Positions 7,455-15,732 of a stretch of 64,000 bases of DNA are shown here, one piece after another; positions within the stretch are counted from its first letter, which is position 1; each line of letters opens with the position of its first letter. The notes under the pieces were generated by a model. It saw only the letters and a list, made by a program, of their open reading frames with translations. It was not told where the DNA came from and made no database searches. The stretch spans positions 7,315,001 through 7,379,000 of the forward strand of contig NZ_CP051006.1 of assembly GCF_014673495.1 (NCBI RefSeq). The letters run 5' to 3'. The translations under genes and the position numbers were made by a program. Source of the DNA: Streptomyces griseofuscus (GTDB lineage Bacteria > Actinomycetota > Actinomycetes > Streptomycetales > Streptomycetaceae).

Positions 7455-9556
7455 GCATCCAGGGACAGGTCCAGGTGACGCGCACACTCCTCATCGACAA
7501 CTACGACTCCTTCACCTACAACCTCCATCAGCTGCTGACGGAGGTGAACGGCCGAGAGCCGCTGGTCGTCCGCAACGACGCCGACTGGTCGGCGCTCGAT
7601 CCGCGGGACTTCGACAACGTCGTGATCTCCCCGGGCCCCGGCCGGCCCGAACGGCCCGAGGACTTCGGCATCGGCTCCCGGGCGATCCTGGAGTGGGATC
7701 TGCCCGTCCTCGGGGTGTGCCTGGGCCACCAGGGCATCTGCCAACTGCTGGGCGCCGAGGTACGGCACGCGCCCGAGCCACGGCACGGCCGCCTCTCCCT
7801 GGTCACCCACACCGGCCGCGACCTCTTCGCCGGACTGCCCTCGCCGTTCGGCGTGGTGCGCTACCACTCGCTCGCCGTCACCGCGCTGCCCGAGGAACTG
7901 GAGGCGCTGGCCCGGTCGGAGGACGGCGTCCTGATGGGGGTCCGCCATCGCACCAGGCCGCTGTGGGGGGTCCAGTTCCATCCGGAGTCCGTCAGCACGC
8001 AGTACGGCCATGAGCTGCTCGCCAACTTCCGTGACCTCACGCACACATGGCACCGCCGCGCGCTCGGCCCGGCTCCGGACGACGCACCTGCTCCGGACGA
8101 CGCCCCGCCGTACCGGCTGCATGTCCGCCGTCTGCCCTGGGTGCCGGACCCGGAGGCCGCCTACGTGGAGATCTTCGCCGCCGCCCGGCACAGCTTCTGG
8201 CTGGACAGCGGCAGCGCACCGCGGCAGGGGCGCTTCTCCGTCATGGGCGACGGCGCCGGTCCGCTCGGCGAGTACGTCACCTACCGGGCCGCGGAACAGG
8301 TCGTCCGGGTGGAGCCGGGCGGACGGCGGATCCGGGGCACCTTCCTGGAATACCTGGACACGGAACTGGGCGCCCGCCGCGTCGACGGCGGCACCGACCT
8401 GCCCTTCGGGTTCCGGCTCGGATACGTCGGCTACCTCGGCTACGAACTCAAGGCGGACGCAGGCGCGTTGACCACGTACTGCGCCGAAACACCCGACGCG
8501 GCCCTGGTCTTCGCCGACCGGGCGCTGGTGATCGACCACGCCGAGCGCACCTGCTTTCTGCTGCGGCTCAGCCGGCACCAGGACGACCCGGAGGTCACCG
8601 CCTGGCTGGAGACGGCGGGCGGGCGTTTGCGCGCACTGCCCCGAACGCCCCTGCCTGCCGGCGATGTCCAGCCGTCGGAGGCGGCGCCCGTACCGGTCGA
8701 GCTGCGGCACAGCAGGGACGCCTACCTCCGCATGGTCGGGGAGTGCCTGGAGGAACTGCGGCAGGGGGAGTCGTACGAGATCTGCCTGTCCAACACGGCG
8801 GTCGCCGAGACCGGCATCGACCCGCTGACCACCTACCGCGCCCTCAGACGCGTCAGCCCGGTCCCCTACGGGGCGCTGCTCGACTTCCCGGGCGTGGCCG
8901 TGCTCAGCGCCTCACCGGAGCAGTTCCTGGCCGTCGCCCCCGATGGAGCAGTCACCTCGAAGCCGATCAAGGGCACCAGGGCGCGCGGTGCCACCGAGGC
9001 GGAGGACAGGCGGCTGCGGGACTCCCTGACCGGCAGTGAGAAGGACCGGGCCGAGAACCTGATGATCGTGGACCTCGTCCGCAACGACCTGGGCATCGTC
9101 TGCCGTCCCGGCTCGGTCCACGTACCGGTGCTGTGCGGGGTGGAGACCTTCCCGCAGGTCCACCATCTCGTCTCCACCGTCCGCGGCACCCTGCGCGAGG
9201 GACGCTCGACGGTCGACTGCGTACGGGCGGCCTTTCCGCCCGGCTCCATGACCGGCGCGCCCAAACTGCGCACCATGGAGATCATCGACCGCCTCGAACA
9301 GGGCCCACGCGGCGTGTACGCGGGGGCGATCGGCTGGTTCTCCCTCGGCGGCGGCTGCGAACTCAGCGTCGTCAACCGCACCATCGTGGCCACACCCGGA
9401 TCCGTCCGCTACGGCGTCGGCGGTGCCGTCGTCGCCCTGTCCGACCCGTTGGAGGAGTTCGCCGAGACCATGGTGAAGGCCCGCGCGATGGCGACGGCGC
9501 TCACCCTGAGCCGCCCGGAACCGCGCCGCGTCCTCACCCCGATGTGCCGGAAGTAG
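7451..9556 (+). CDS. pabAB: fused aminodeoxychorismate synthase (PabA-PabB)
   Basis: A 701-residue bifunctional enzyme that makes 4-amino-4-deoxychorismate from chorismate and glutamine. The N-terminal glutamine amidotransferase (about residues 9-200) shows DNYDSFTYNL, the nucleophile in GVCLGHQGI and the His/Glu pair in VQFHPES. The C-terminal chorismate domain (about 230-690) shows SKPIKGTRARG; the PIKGT lysine identifies PabB rather than anthranilate synthase, which has PIAGT. FPPGSMTGAPKLRTMEIIDRL is the conserved late block. ATG 7451 overlaps the DHPS-like stop; GTG 7475, preceded by AGGGACAGG, is an equally good start. The fused form is common in actinomycete antibiotic loci that need pABA-type units, for example candicidin. 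Confidence 0.93.
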   Translation: MSIQGQVQVTRTLLIDNYDSFTYNLHQLLTEVNGREPLVVRNDADWSALDPRDFDNVVISPGPGRPERPEDFGIGSRAILEWDLPVLGVCLGHQGICQLLGAEVRHAPEPRHGRLSLVTHTGRDLFAGLPSPFGVVRYHSLAVTALPEELEALARSEDGVLMGVRHRTRPLWGVQFHPESVSTQYGHELLANFRDLTHTWHRRALGPAPDDAPAPDDAPPYRLHVRRLPWVPDPEAAYVEIFAAARHSFWLDSGSAPRQGRFSVMGDGAGPLGEYVTYRAAEQVVRVEPGGRRIRGTFLEYLDTELGARRVDGGTDLPFGFRLGYVGYLGYELKADAGALTTYCAETPDAALVFADRALVIDHAERTCFLLRLSRHQDDPEVTAWLETAGGRLRALPRTPLPAGDVQPSEAAPVPVELRHSRDAYLRMVGECLEELRQGESYEICLSNTAVAETGIDPLTTYRALRRVSPVPYGALLDFPGVAVLSASPEQFLAVAPDGAVTSKPIKGTRARGATEAEDRRLRDSLTGSEKDRAENLMIVDLVRNDLGIVCRPGSVHVPVLCGVETFPQVHHLVSTVRGTLREGRSTVDCVRAAFPPGSMTGAPKLRTMEIIDRLEQGPRGVYAGAIGWFSLGGGCELSVVNRTIVATPGSVRYGVGGAVVALSDPLEEFAETMVKARAMATALTLSRPEPRRVLTPMCRK

Positions 9557-9645
9557 GCGGCGAGCGGAACCACGCGGTGCCGGCCCGCGCCGGAAGCGGG
9601 CGGTGGCGGTGTCCCCGTACGGCGAGCAGTGAAGGAGACTCTCGG

Positions 9646-10614
9646 ATGAAGAGCCCAGCGGCCGACCGGGACACCGGTCTGCTCTCCCCGGTACGGGCCG
9701 GAACACCCGTCGAGCGCGCGGTCAGCGACCAGGCCTGGCTCCAGGCCATGCTGGACACCGAGGCCGCGCTGGCCCGCGCGGGGGCCCGGCTCGGGTCGGT
9801 GCCCGATCAGGCCGCGGCGGTCATCACGGCCGCGGCCAGGGCGGAGAGCGTCAACCCCCGGGACATCGCGGTCCGCGCCCGGGGGAGCGCCGACACCGTC
9901 GCCGAGCTGATCGGGGCGTTCACCCGGGTCGTCGCCAAACTGGACCCGGACGCGGCGCCCTACGTGCACCGCGGGGCGACGAGCCAGGACATCCTCGCCA
10001 CCGCGGCGATGCTGGTCTGCGGGCGCGCCCTGCCGCTGGTACGGCGGGACCTGCAACGGGTACGCACCGCCCTGCCCGGCGGCCGGGGGTGGGCGCTCGG
10101 CGGCCGACGGGCGGTGGAGGAGGCGGACGGACGGCTCGCACTGCTGGCGGGGGACGCGCTGACCGTCGTACTGCACGACGCGGACAGCGCCCTGACCACG
10201 GCCTTCGCCACGGAGACCGGACTGACGGTCGCGGACGCCGGAGCGCACGCCGAGCCCGCGGGCTCCCTCCCCGAGGTCGGACGGGCCCTGACCCGCACGG
10301 TCCGCGCCCTGGCCGAACTGGCCACCGCTGTCGGCGCGTTCGCGGAAGCGGGGTCCGGCTCCGCCGCGGCCGGCTGCCACGCGCGGACGCGGGGACCCGT
10401 GGAGCTGATCCATGGCGCCGCGCTCCAGGTCCCCGCGCTCTGCGCCGTCCTGGAGCCATCGCCGTCCGTACCGGGCGCCCGGTACGCCTTATGGCAGCCG
10501 CTCAGAGAGGCGATCCGGCTGACCGGCGGCGCGGCCCATACGGCGGCCCGGCTCACCGAGGACCTGGACGCGACGCCCCGTACCGCCACCCCGGCACGGG
10601 TCTCCACCCTGTGA
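9646..10614 (+). CDS. PcaB-like lyase-superfamily protein, shortened and lacking signature
   Basis: A 322-residue relative of 3-carboxy-muconate cycloisomerase (PcaB), which is normally about 450 residues. The N-terminal block LLSPVRAGTPVERAVSDQAW and the HRGATSQDI block (near residue 110) match the family closely. The middle segment that usually carries the second active-site histidine is missing. The superfamily signature GSSxMPxKxNP is replaced by GSGSAAAGCHARTRGP. GAALQVPALCAVLEP then resumes the normal fold. Start ATG 9646 has GAAGGAG upstream. A rare TTA leucine codon lies at 10489-10491, in frame, so translation may depend on the bldA tRNA. It may be a repurposed lyase acting after aminodeoxychorismate synthase, or a decaying gene. 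The stop abuts the MocR stop (TGATCA). Confidence 0.8.
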   Translation: MKSPAADRDTGLLSPVRAGTPVERAVSDQAWLQAMLDTEAALARAGARLGSVPDQAAAVITAAARAESVNPRDIAVRARGSADTVAELIGAFTRVVAKLDPDAAPYVHRGATSQDILATAAMLVCGRALPLVRRDLQRVRTALPGGRGWALGGRRAVEEADGRLALLAGDALTVVLHDADSALTTAFATETGLTVADAGAHAEPAGSLPEVGRALTRTVRALAELATAVGAFAEAGSGSAAAGCHARTRGPVELIHGAALQVPALCAVLEPSPSVPGARYALWQPLREAIRLTGGAAHTAARLTEDLDATPRTATPARVSTL

Positions 10615-12030
10615 TCACCCCTGCTCCCGCAGCAGGTCGCCGATCGCGGACATCCCGGCGGTGACGGCACGCTCCCCGACATTGCCGAAACCGAGCACGA
10701 GCCGGGGCGGCGCGGTCTCTCGCGAGGTACGGCAGGTGCTCATCCCGTACAGGCCGACCGAGCGGGCGCGGGCGGCGGCCACGAGACCCCGTTCGTCCGC
10801 CGTCTCCCGCAGATGGGCGACCGCGTGGAAGCCGGCGGCGAGTCCGGTCACGGCGACGCCCGGGGCATGCTCCGCGAGGGCGGCCAGCAGGGCGGTGCGC
10901 CGGGCCGCGTAGGTGCCGCGCATCCGCCGCAGATGCCGGTCGAAGCGGCCCGACTCGATCAGCCTGGCGAGGGCGAGCTGATCGAGGACCGGCGAGCCGC
11001 GGTCGCTGATGTGCTTGACCGACACCAGTGTGTCCGCGAGCGCCGGCGGGCACAGCAGCCAGCCGATCCGCAGCGCCGGTGCCAGGGACTTGCTGACGGT
11101 GCTTATCGAGACGACCCGGTCCGCGGCGAGCCCCTGGAGGGCGCCGACCGGCTCCCGGTCGTAGCGGAACTCGGCGTCGTAGTCGTCCTCGATGACCACC
11201 GCGTCCTGCGCGGCCGCCCACGCGATCAACGCCAGCCGCCGCTCGGGTCCGAGCACCACCCCGGTCGGCCACTGGTGCGCCGGAGTGACGACCACTGCCC
11301 GCGCCCCCGTCGCCGTCAACGCGCCCACGTCTATGCCCTGTTCGTCCACCGGCACGGGCACCGCCTCCAGGCCCGCCGCGGCGGCCGCCGCCCGGACGGA
11401 GGCGGGCGAGCCGGGATCCTCGTAGGCGACGCGGCGCACCCCGCCGCGGGCGAGGGCGGCCAGGGTCAGGGACAGGCCCTGGGCGTACCCCGAGCAGATG
11501 ACGATGTGCTCGGGGTCGGCCGCCGCCGCGCGTACCCGGCGCGCGTACCCGGCGACCACCTCACGCAACACCGCGCTGCCCCGGGGATCGCCGTAGTCCA
11601 GCTCGGCCACCGGCATCCGGCGCGCCGCCTCCCGCACCGCCCACAGCCAGTCCGGCATCGGGAACGCGCCCAGGTCCGGTACGCCCCACCGGAAATCGGC
11701 CAGCAGCGGCGGTCGCCCCGCGGGCCGACGCGGCACCGGCGGCGCGGCCGGCGGGCACGCACCGGCGGCCACCCGGGTGCCCGAGCCCACCCGCGCCACC
11801 AGATAGCCCTCGGCCAGCAGTTGGGCGTACGCGTCCTGGACCAGCCCCCTCGACAGGCCGAGCGCGCCCGCGAGTTCACGCGAGGGCGGCAGCCGCTCAC
11901 CCACCCGCAACCGGCCGGTACGGATCGCCTCGCGCACCTGGTGTTCCAGCTGGGACCGCAGCGGCTCGTCGCGGTCACGGTCGATCGCGAAGAGCAGGTC
12001 CGACGACACATTGGACCACTGGGAAGACAT
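10615..12030 (-). CDS. MocR-type GntR/aminotransferase-fold regulator
   Basis: A 471-residue fusion. An N-terminal GntR winged helix (about residues 15-85, with LPPSRELAGALGLSRGLVQDAYAQL) is followed by a fold-type I aminotransferase domain. The PLP lysine lies in STVSKSLAPALRIGW, and VIEDDYDAEFRYD carries the PLP-contacting Asp/Tyr. MocR proteins usually sense PLP or a PLP-amino-acid adduct rather than transaminate. It is divergent from the MFS exporter with only 46 bases between them, so it probably controls that gene and itself. It may also respond to an amino-acid intermediate of the region 1 pathway. Confidence 0.92.
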   Translation of the reverse strand: MSSQWSNVSSDLLFAIDRDRDEPLRSQLEHQVREAIRTGRLRVGERLPPSRELAGALGLSRGLVQDAYAQLLAEGYLVARVGSGTRVAAGACPPAAPPVPRRPAGRPPLLADFRWGVPDLGAFPMPDWLWAVREAARRMPVAELDYGDPRGSAVLREVVAGYARRVRAAAADPEHIVICSGYAQGLSLTLAALARGGVRRVAYEDPGSPASVRAAAAAAGLEAVPVPVDEQGIDVGALTATGARAVVVTPAHQWPTGVVLGPERRLALIAWAAAQDAVVIEDDYDAEFRYDREPVGALQGLAADRVVSISTVSKSLAPALRIGWLLCPPALADTLVSVKHISDRGSPVLDQLALARLIESGRFDRHLRRMRGTYAARRTALLAALAEHAPGVAVTGLAAGFHAVAHLRETADERGLVAAARARSVGLYGMSTCRTSRETAPPRLVLGFGNVGERAVTAGMSAIGDLLREQG

Positions 12031-12038
12031 GGAATTGG

Positions 12039-12054
12039 AGCTTACCGGTGAGCT
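12039..12054. promoter_or_regulatory. palindrome between MocR and MFS genes, probable operator
   Basis: AGCTTACCGGTGAGCT is a 16-base near-perfect palindrome (one mismatched pair) centred on ACCGGT in the 46-base divergent gap. Position and symmetry suit an operator for the adjacent GntR-type regulator. No binding evidence is available. Confidence 0.55.
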
Positions 12055-12076
12055 GATCGCTCCCTAGGGTGCGACC

Positions 12077-13294
12077 ATGACCACCACTGATCCACGGAAA
12101 TCCCCGTCGCCCACGACCGGGCCAAAGGACCGGCCCCCGCTGGTGACGCGTCCGCTGCTGCTCCGCTTCATCAGCGTGTTCGGCGCCTCGGCGAGCTTCT
12201 ATCTGCTGCTGTCGGTCGTCCCGCTCTACGCCAAGCACTCCGGGGCCGGCGGCAACGGCGCCGGGGCGACCACGGGCGCCCTGATGCTGGCCACGGTCGC
12301 CGGCGAGATCGTGGCACCCCGCTTCATCGAGCGCTTCGGCCACCGGGTCACCCTGGGCGCGGGCCTGCTGCTGATGGGCGTGCCGTCGCTGGTGCTGACG
12401 ATGTTCTCCGGCGTCGCCTGGATCACGGTGGTCTGCCTGCTGCGCGGCGCGGGCTTCGCCCTGACCGTCGTCGCGGGCGGGGCGCTCACCGCCTCCTTCA
12501 TACCCTCCGAACGACGGGGCGAGGGGCTGGCGTTGGTCGGCATCGTCTCGGGCGTGCCCTCGCTGCTGGGGCTGCCGCTCGGCGTCTGGCTGGTCTCCGA
12601 GGTGGGGTACACGCCGGTCGGCGTGGCCGCCGGGGTGTGCGCGCTGGCCCCGATCCTGTCCATACCCGGGCTGCCGGAGAAGGAGTACATCGCCGGGCGG
12701 CGGATCGGCATCATGGACGGCATCCGCGATCGCGCGATCGCCCGGCCCGCGGTCCTCTTCGCGGTCACGGCGCTGGCCGCCGGGATCGTGGTGACCTTCC
12801 TGCCGCTCGCCGTGCCCTCTGCCTCCACGGGGCTGGTGGCCGTGGCCCTGTTCGTGCAGCCCGCCGGAGCGGCCGTGGCCCGCCTGGTGGCCGGCCGCCT
12901 GGGCGACCGCAAGGGCTCCTCCCGGCTGGTCTTCCCGGGACTCGTGGTGTCCGCCGCGGGCATGTTCATCACCGCGTACACCAGCAGCGCGGTCGCGGTC
13001 GTCGTCGGCGTCGCCGTCTTCGGTATCGGCTTCGGCATCGCCCAGAACTCCACGATCACCCTGATGTACTCCCGCGTCCCCGCCTCCGGTTACGGCACCG
13101 TGAGCGCCCTGTGGAACATCGCCTACGACGCCGGAATGGGCATCGGCGCCGTCTGCTTCGGCGTCCTCGCCCAACAGGTCGGCTACCCCTGGGGCTTCGT
13201 CTGCACCGCCGCCCTCATCGTCCTCGCCCTCCCGTCGGCCTGGCGGGACCGGCCGGGGGCACGGGGGCGGGAGGTTGAGGAGGCGGCGGTCTGA
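12077..13294 (+). CDS. MFS exporter, 12 TM
   Basis: A 405-residue major facilitator with twelve predicted hydrophobic segments. It has the A-type loop RFIERFGHR after TM2 and GRLGDRKGSSR in the equivalent loop of the second half. The start ATG 12077 lies 46 bases from the divergent MocR regulator. A soluble N-terminal tail of about 25 residues precedes TM1. By position it is the likely efflux or self-protection transporter of the region 1 pathway. Uptake of a precursor is possible, since direction cannot be read from the sequence. Confidence 0.88.
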   Translation: MTTTDPRKSPSPTTGPKDRPPLVTRPLLLRFISVFGASASFYLLLSVVPLYAKHSGAGGNGAGATTGALMLATVAGEIVAPRFIERFGHRVTLGAGLLLMGVPSLVLTMFSGVAWITVVCLLRGAGFALTVVAGGALTASFIPSERRGEGLALVGIVSGVPSLLGLPLGVWLVSEVGYTPVGVAAGVCALAPILSIPGLPEKEYIAGRRIGIMDGIRDRAIARPAVLFAVTALAAGIVVTFLPLAVPSASTGLVAVALFVQPAGAAVARLVAGRLGDRKGSSRLVFPGLVVSAAGMFITAYTSSAVAVVVGVAVFGIGFGIAQNSTITLMYSRVPASGYGTVSALWNIAYDAGMGIGAVCFGVLAQQVGYPWGFVCTAALIVLALPSAWRDRPGARGREVEEAAV

Positions 13295-13630
13295 GATCGG
13301 TGGGGCGGGGGCTGGGGCCTTCTCCCGGCAGGGGAGGAGCGGGGCGGCAAAGGTCTGAGTGCCGGGCGCGGGGCTGGCCGCGTCGGTGCCGGGTCGGGCG
13401 GTCGTCCGCCGCCCGCATACGCTCTCGTCCCGGCAGGGTGGTGCCGGGGGAGGTCCCGTCGGACCGGAGGTTCGCCGCAGGGGCGGTAGGGCGCGCGGAG
13501 CCGGTGCGGTGGCGGAGCCGCGGGTGGCCTCGCGGGCGATGCCGTCGGGGTCGTATGGGCCGTGGACGCCGGGTGCCGGCGCCGCCGCGACGCGGCCGGA
13601 ACCGCGGGACTCCCGTCGTAGCGGCGGCGG
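13295..13630. other. gene-free interval
   Basis: About 335 bases of very GC-rich sequence lie between the convergent MFS gene and the small HTH gene. ORFs here have no recognisable protein character. I see no clear terminator or repeat. Confidence 0.5.
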
Positions 13631-13936
13631 TCAGCCGCCCCCCGAAGACGGGTGCTCCCCACTTCCCTGCCCCGGCCCCGCGGAGAGCCGTTCGTGCTCG
13701 TCCTCCCAGACCCTCAGCAGGACTTGGGGGTCGGCGCCACAGGTGCGCGCGTACAGGAGGATGAAGCGGCGGGGCGGGAAATGGGCGCCGCCGAGGACTC
13801 TGGCGAGGTAGTCGACGCCGACTCCGGTCCGGTGCGCCAGGATCTCGTGCTGGATGCCCGCTTGCCGGCGCACTCGTTCGAGAACGACACCGATGTGCGT
13901 GGGGCCCGTCAGCGGGCGGTTGCGTGTATCGGACAT
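13631..13936 (-). CDS. small XRE-like helix-turn-helix protein
   Basis: A 101-residue protein. Residues 15-70 form a likely lambda-repressor-type HTH: HIGVVLERVRRQAGIQHEIL, then HRTGVGVDYLARVLGG as the recognition segment. The C-terminal tail is Gly/Ser-rich and probably disordered. No sensor domain is visible. It lies upstream of, and divergent from, a DUF397 protein across a 520-base gap with a perfect palindrome. Actinomycete XRE and DUF397 proteins often form regulator/partner pairs, so a link is plausible. The exact target is unknown. Confidence 0.72.
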   Translation of the reverse strand: MSDTRNRPLTGPTHIGVVLERVRRQAGIQHEILAHRTGVGVDYLARVLGGAHFPPRRFILLYARTCGADPQVLLRVWEDEHERLSAGPGQGSGEHPSSGGG

Positions 13937-14458
13937 TGCTGGCTCCGCTGGGCTCTGGGGACGTGCTGGTTCATGCCTGGAGCTCGGTCAGGGGAGTTGT
14001 TCGGACTGGTGCGGGAATGACGCTAGGCGCGGAAAGGCGCCACATCTCCTCTTTTCTCAACCCTGCGTCGGCGCAGGCTCTCGGCAACGCCTGTTCAACA
14101 GCCTTCATTTGCCCCCGAGCCCCCGTGCGCCGTTCGATTCACATGACGGGTCTACGGGCCGGACGACTTTGTCAATTTCCCCTGCTGAAAGGCTTACTCG
14201 GGCCACCGCACGACAAACGCGTGGTGGCCCGCGTGCGAATTGACGCCGCCGACGCGTCTCCCGACCGGAACGCGGTTCGGCGGTGCGATGAACCGGTGGT
14301 CCGAAGGCTGCACTTGCATGCGCGAACAACGGTTGAATCGAGACATTGTTGCCTTAAGCACGCATACATCACCGGCTCCGGGGCGATCCTGACCTCGCCG
14401 GGCGAGATGCAATTGCATCTCGACGACGGGGAGTTCGTTCACCGCGGGAGGAAGTTCG
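13937..14458. other. gene-free divergent region upstream of DUF397 gene
   Basis: This gap of about 520 bases is noticeably less GC-rich than its flanks and contains no convincing gene. It must hold the promoters of the small HTH gene and of the DUF397 gene, and it carries the palindrome listed separately. Confidence 0.5.
14403..14422. promoter_or_regulatory. 20-base perfect palindrome upstream of DUF397 gene
   Basis: CGAGATGCAATTGCATCTCG is fully self-complementary and lies 36 bases before the DUF397 start. The core ATGCAANTGCAT-like element recurs at 14814-14827 before the DUF574 methyltransferase gene. This suggests a shared operator, perhaps for one of the flanking XRE regulators. Confidence 0.6.
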
Positions 14459-14683
14459 GTGGGGAAGTCGATGTATGTGTCACGGCAGGACGCGGACGAC
14501 GCCGGCGTGATGTGGCATAAGAGTTCGTACAGTTATCCGGAAGGGGAGTGCGTCGAGGTCGCGCAGCCGTCGGGCGCCCAGGTGCTCTTCGACGACTCGA
14601 AGGTCCGCAAGGGCCGTCTGGTGGAGGTTTCCACGGCCGCCGCGGTCGCCTTCGTGACCGCCGTGCGCCGCGGCGACATCTGA
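14459..14683 (+). CDS. DUF397 domain protein
   Basis: A 74-residue actinobacterial DUF397 protein. WHKSSYSYPEGECVEVAQ is the family hallmark, followed by the DDSKVRKGRLVEVSTAAAVAFV strand-helix part. GTG 14459 follows GGGAGGAAG; ATG 14471 is a possible in-frame alternative. Family members are small cytosolic partners of XRE regulators in development and stress signalling, as with BldB-linked systems. The actual partner here is inferred from proximity only. Confidence 0.88.
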   Translation: MGKSMYVSRQDADDAGVMWHKSSYSYPEGECVEVAQPSGAQVLFDDSKVRKGRLVEVSTAAAVAFVTAVRRGDI

Positions 14684-14813
14684 GGCGACGACCACCGCCG
14701 GGCGCACCGTCCGCCGCGGACGACGCGCCCGGCCCTGAAAGGGTCCTGATGCCCCGTCAAAGAAATCGGGCAGCTCTGGACATCGTCCGTAACCGACCAG
14801 TATGCATAGGGAT

Positions 14814-14827
14814 AATGCAAGTGCATT
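14814..14827. promoter_or_regulatory. second ATGCA/TGCAT palindrome
   Basis: AATGCAAGTGCATT has perfect six-base arms around AG and lies 47 bases before the methyltransferase start. TATGCATA lies a few bases upstream at about 14801-14808. The arms match those of the 14403-14422 palindrome, suggesting co-regulation of the DUF397 and methyltransferase genes. Confidence 0.5.
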
Positions 14828-14874
14828 CCGTTCCTGACCGGGATGGATGATCAGCGGATACCTGGGGGTGTGCC

Positions 14875-15711
14875 GTGGCGGAACAGCCTGTGCCTGCACA
14901 AGGACAGGACGGTACGAACACGGACTTGGGGCAGGACAGGGCCCACAGTGCACGCATGTACGACTACTACCTCGGCGGAAAGACGAATTACGTCGTGGAC
15001 CGGGAGGCCGCCCAGGAGGTGATCCGGGTCTTCCCGGCGATCGAGACCGTCGCGAAGGTCAACCGGGCCTATATGCACCGGGCCGTCCGCTACCTCGCGC
15101 GGCAGGGGATCCGGCAGTTCATCGATGTGGGGACCGGCATCCCCACCTCGCCCAACCTCCACGACGTGGCCCAGGAGGTCGCCCCGGACTGCCGGGTCGT
15201 CTACGTCGACAACGACCCGATCGTCCTCGTCTACGCCGATGAACTCCTCGACGGCACCCCGGAGGGGCGGACGGCCTACGTCCAGGCCGACGCGACCAAG
15301 CCGGACGAGGTCTGGGCCGCCGTACGGGAGCGGAACATCCTCGACCCCGAACTCCCGGTCGCCCTCAGCCTGCACGCCCTGATGCACTTCGTCACGGACT
15401 CCCAGGAGCCGTACGAGATCGTCAGGAGCCTCCTGGAACCGCTGCCGCCGGGCTCGTACCTGAGCCTGAGCCACTGCACCGGGGAGTTCGACCCGGAAGC
15501 CTGGCAGGCCATCATCGACACCTACGCGGAGGCCGGCACCTCCGTCCAGGTGCGCGGCCGGACGGAGGTGCGGCGCTTCTTCGACGGCCTCGAACTGGTC
15601 GACCCGGGCGTGGTCCTCGCTCATCAGTGGCATCCGCGGCTCGGCAGCGGACCCGGTGTCCTCAGCGAGCGGCAGGTGTCCCTCTACGCCGGAGTCGCCC
15701 GCAAACCGTGA
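14875..15711 (+). CDS. DUF574-family SAM-dependent methyltransferase-like protein
   Basis: A 278-residue protein of the actinobacterial DUF574 (PF04672) family. SARMYDYYLGGKTNYVVDREAA near the start is the family signature. QFIDVGTGIPTSPNLH is the SAM-binding motif I, and VVYVDNDPIVLVYA is the acidic motif II region. GTG 14875 has a GGGGGTGT purine run upstream. The substrate of this large family is unknown. It follows the DUF397 gene with a matching palindrome in its leader and is convergent with the XRE/DUF5753-type regulator downstream. These neighbours form the common DUF397-DUF574-XRE module of streptomycetes. Confidence 0.88.
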   Translation: MAEQPVPAQGQDGTNTDLGQDRAHSARMYDYYLGGKTNYVVDREAAQEVIRVFPAIETVAKVNRAYMHRAVRYLARQGIRQFIDVGTGIPTSPNLHDVAQEVAPDCRVVYVDNDPIVLVYADELLDGTPEGRTAYVQADATKPDEVWAAVRERNILDPELPVALSLHALMHFVTDSQEPYEIVRSLLEPLPPGSYLSLSHCTGEFDPEAWQAIIDTYAEAGTSVQVRGRTEVRRFFDGLELVDPGVVLAHQWHPRLGSGPGVLSERQVSLYAGVARKP

Positions 15712-15732
15712 CCGACGCGGCGCGAGCGCGCG

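Noticed and set aside
7451..9556. Anthranilate or phenazine-type (ADIC) synthase
   Set aside because: The PIKGT lysine motif and the amidotransferase-first domain order identify aminodeoxychorismate synthase.
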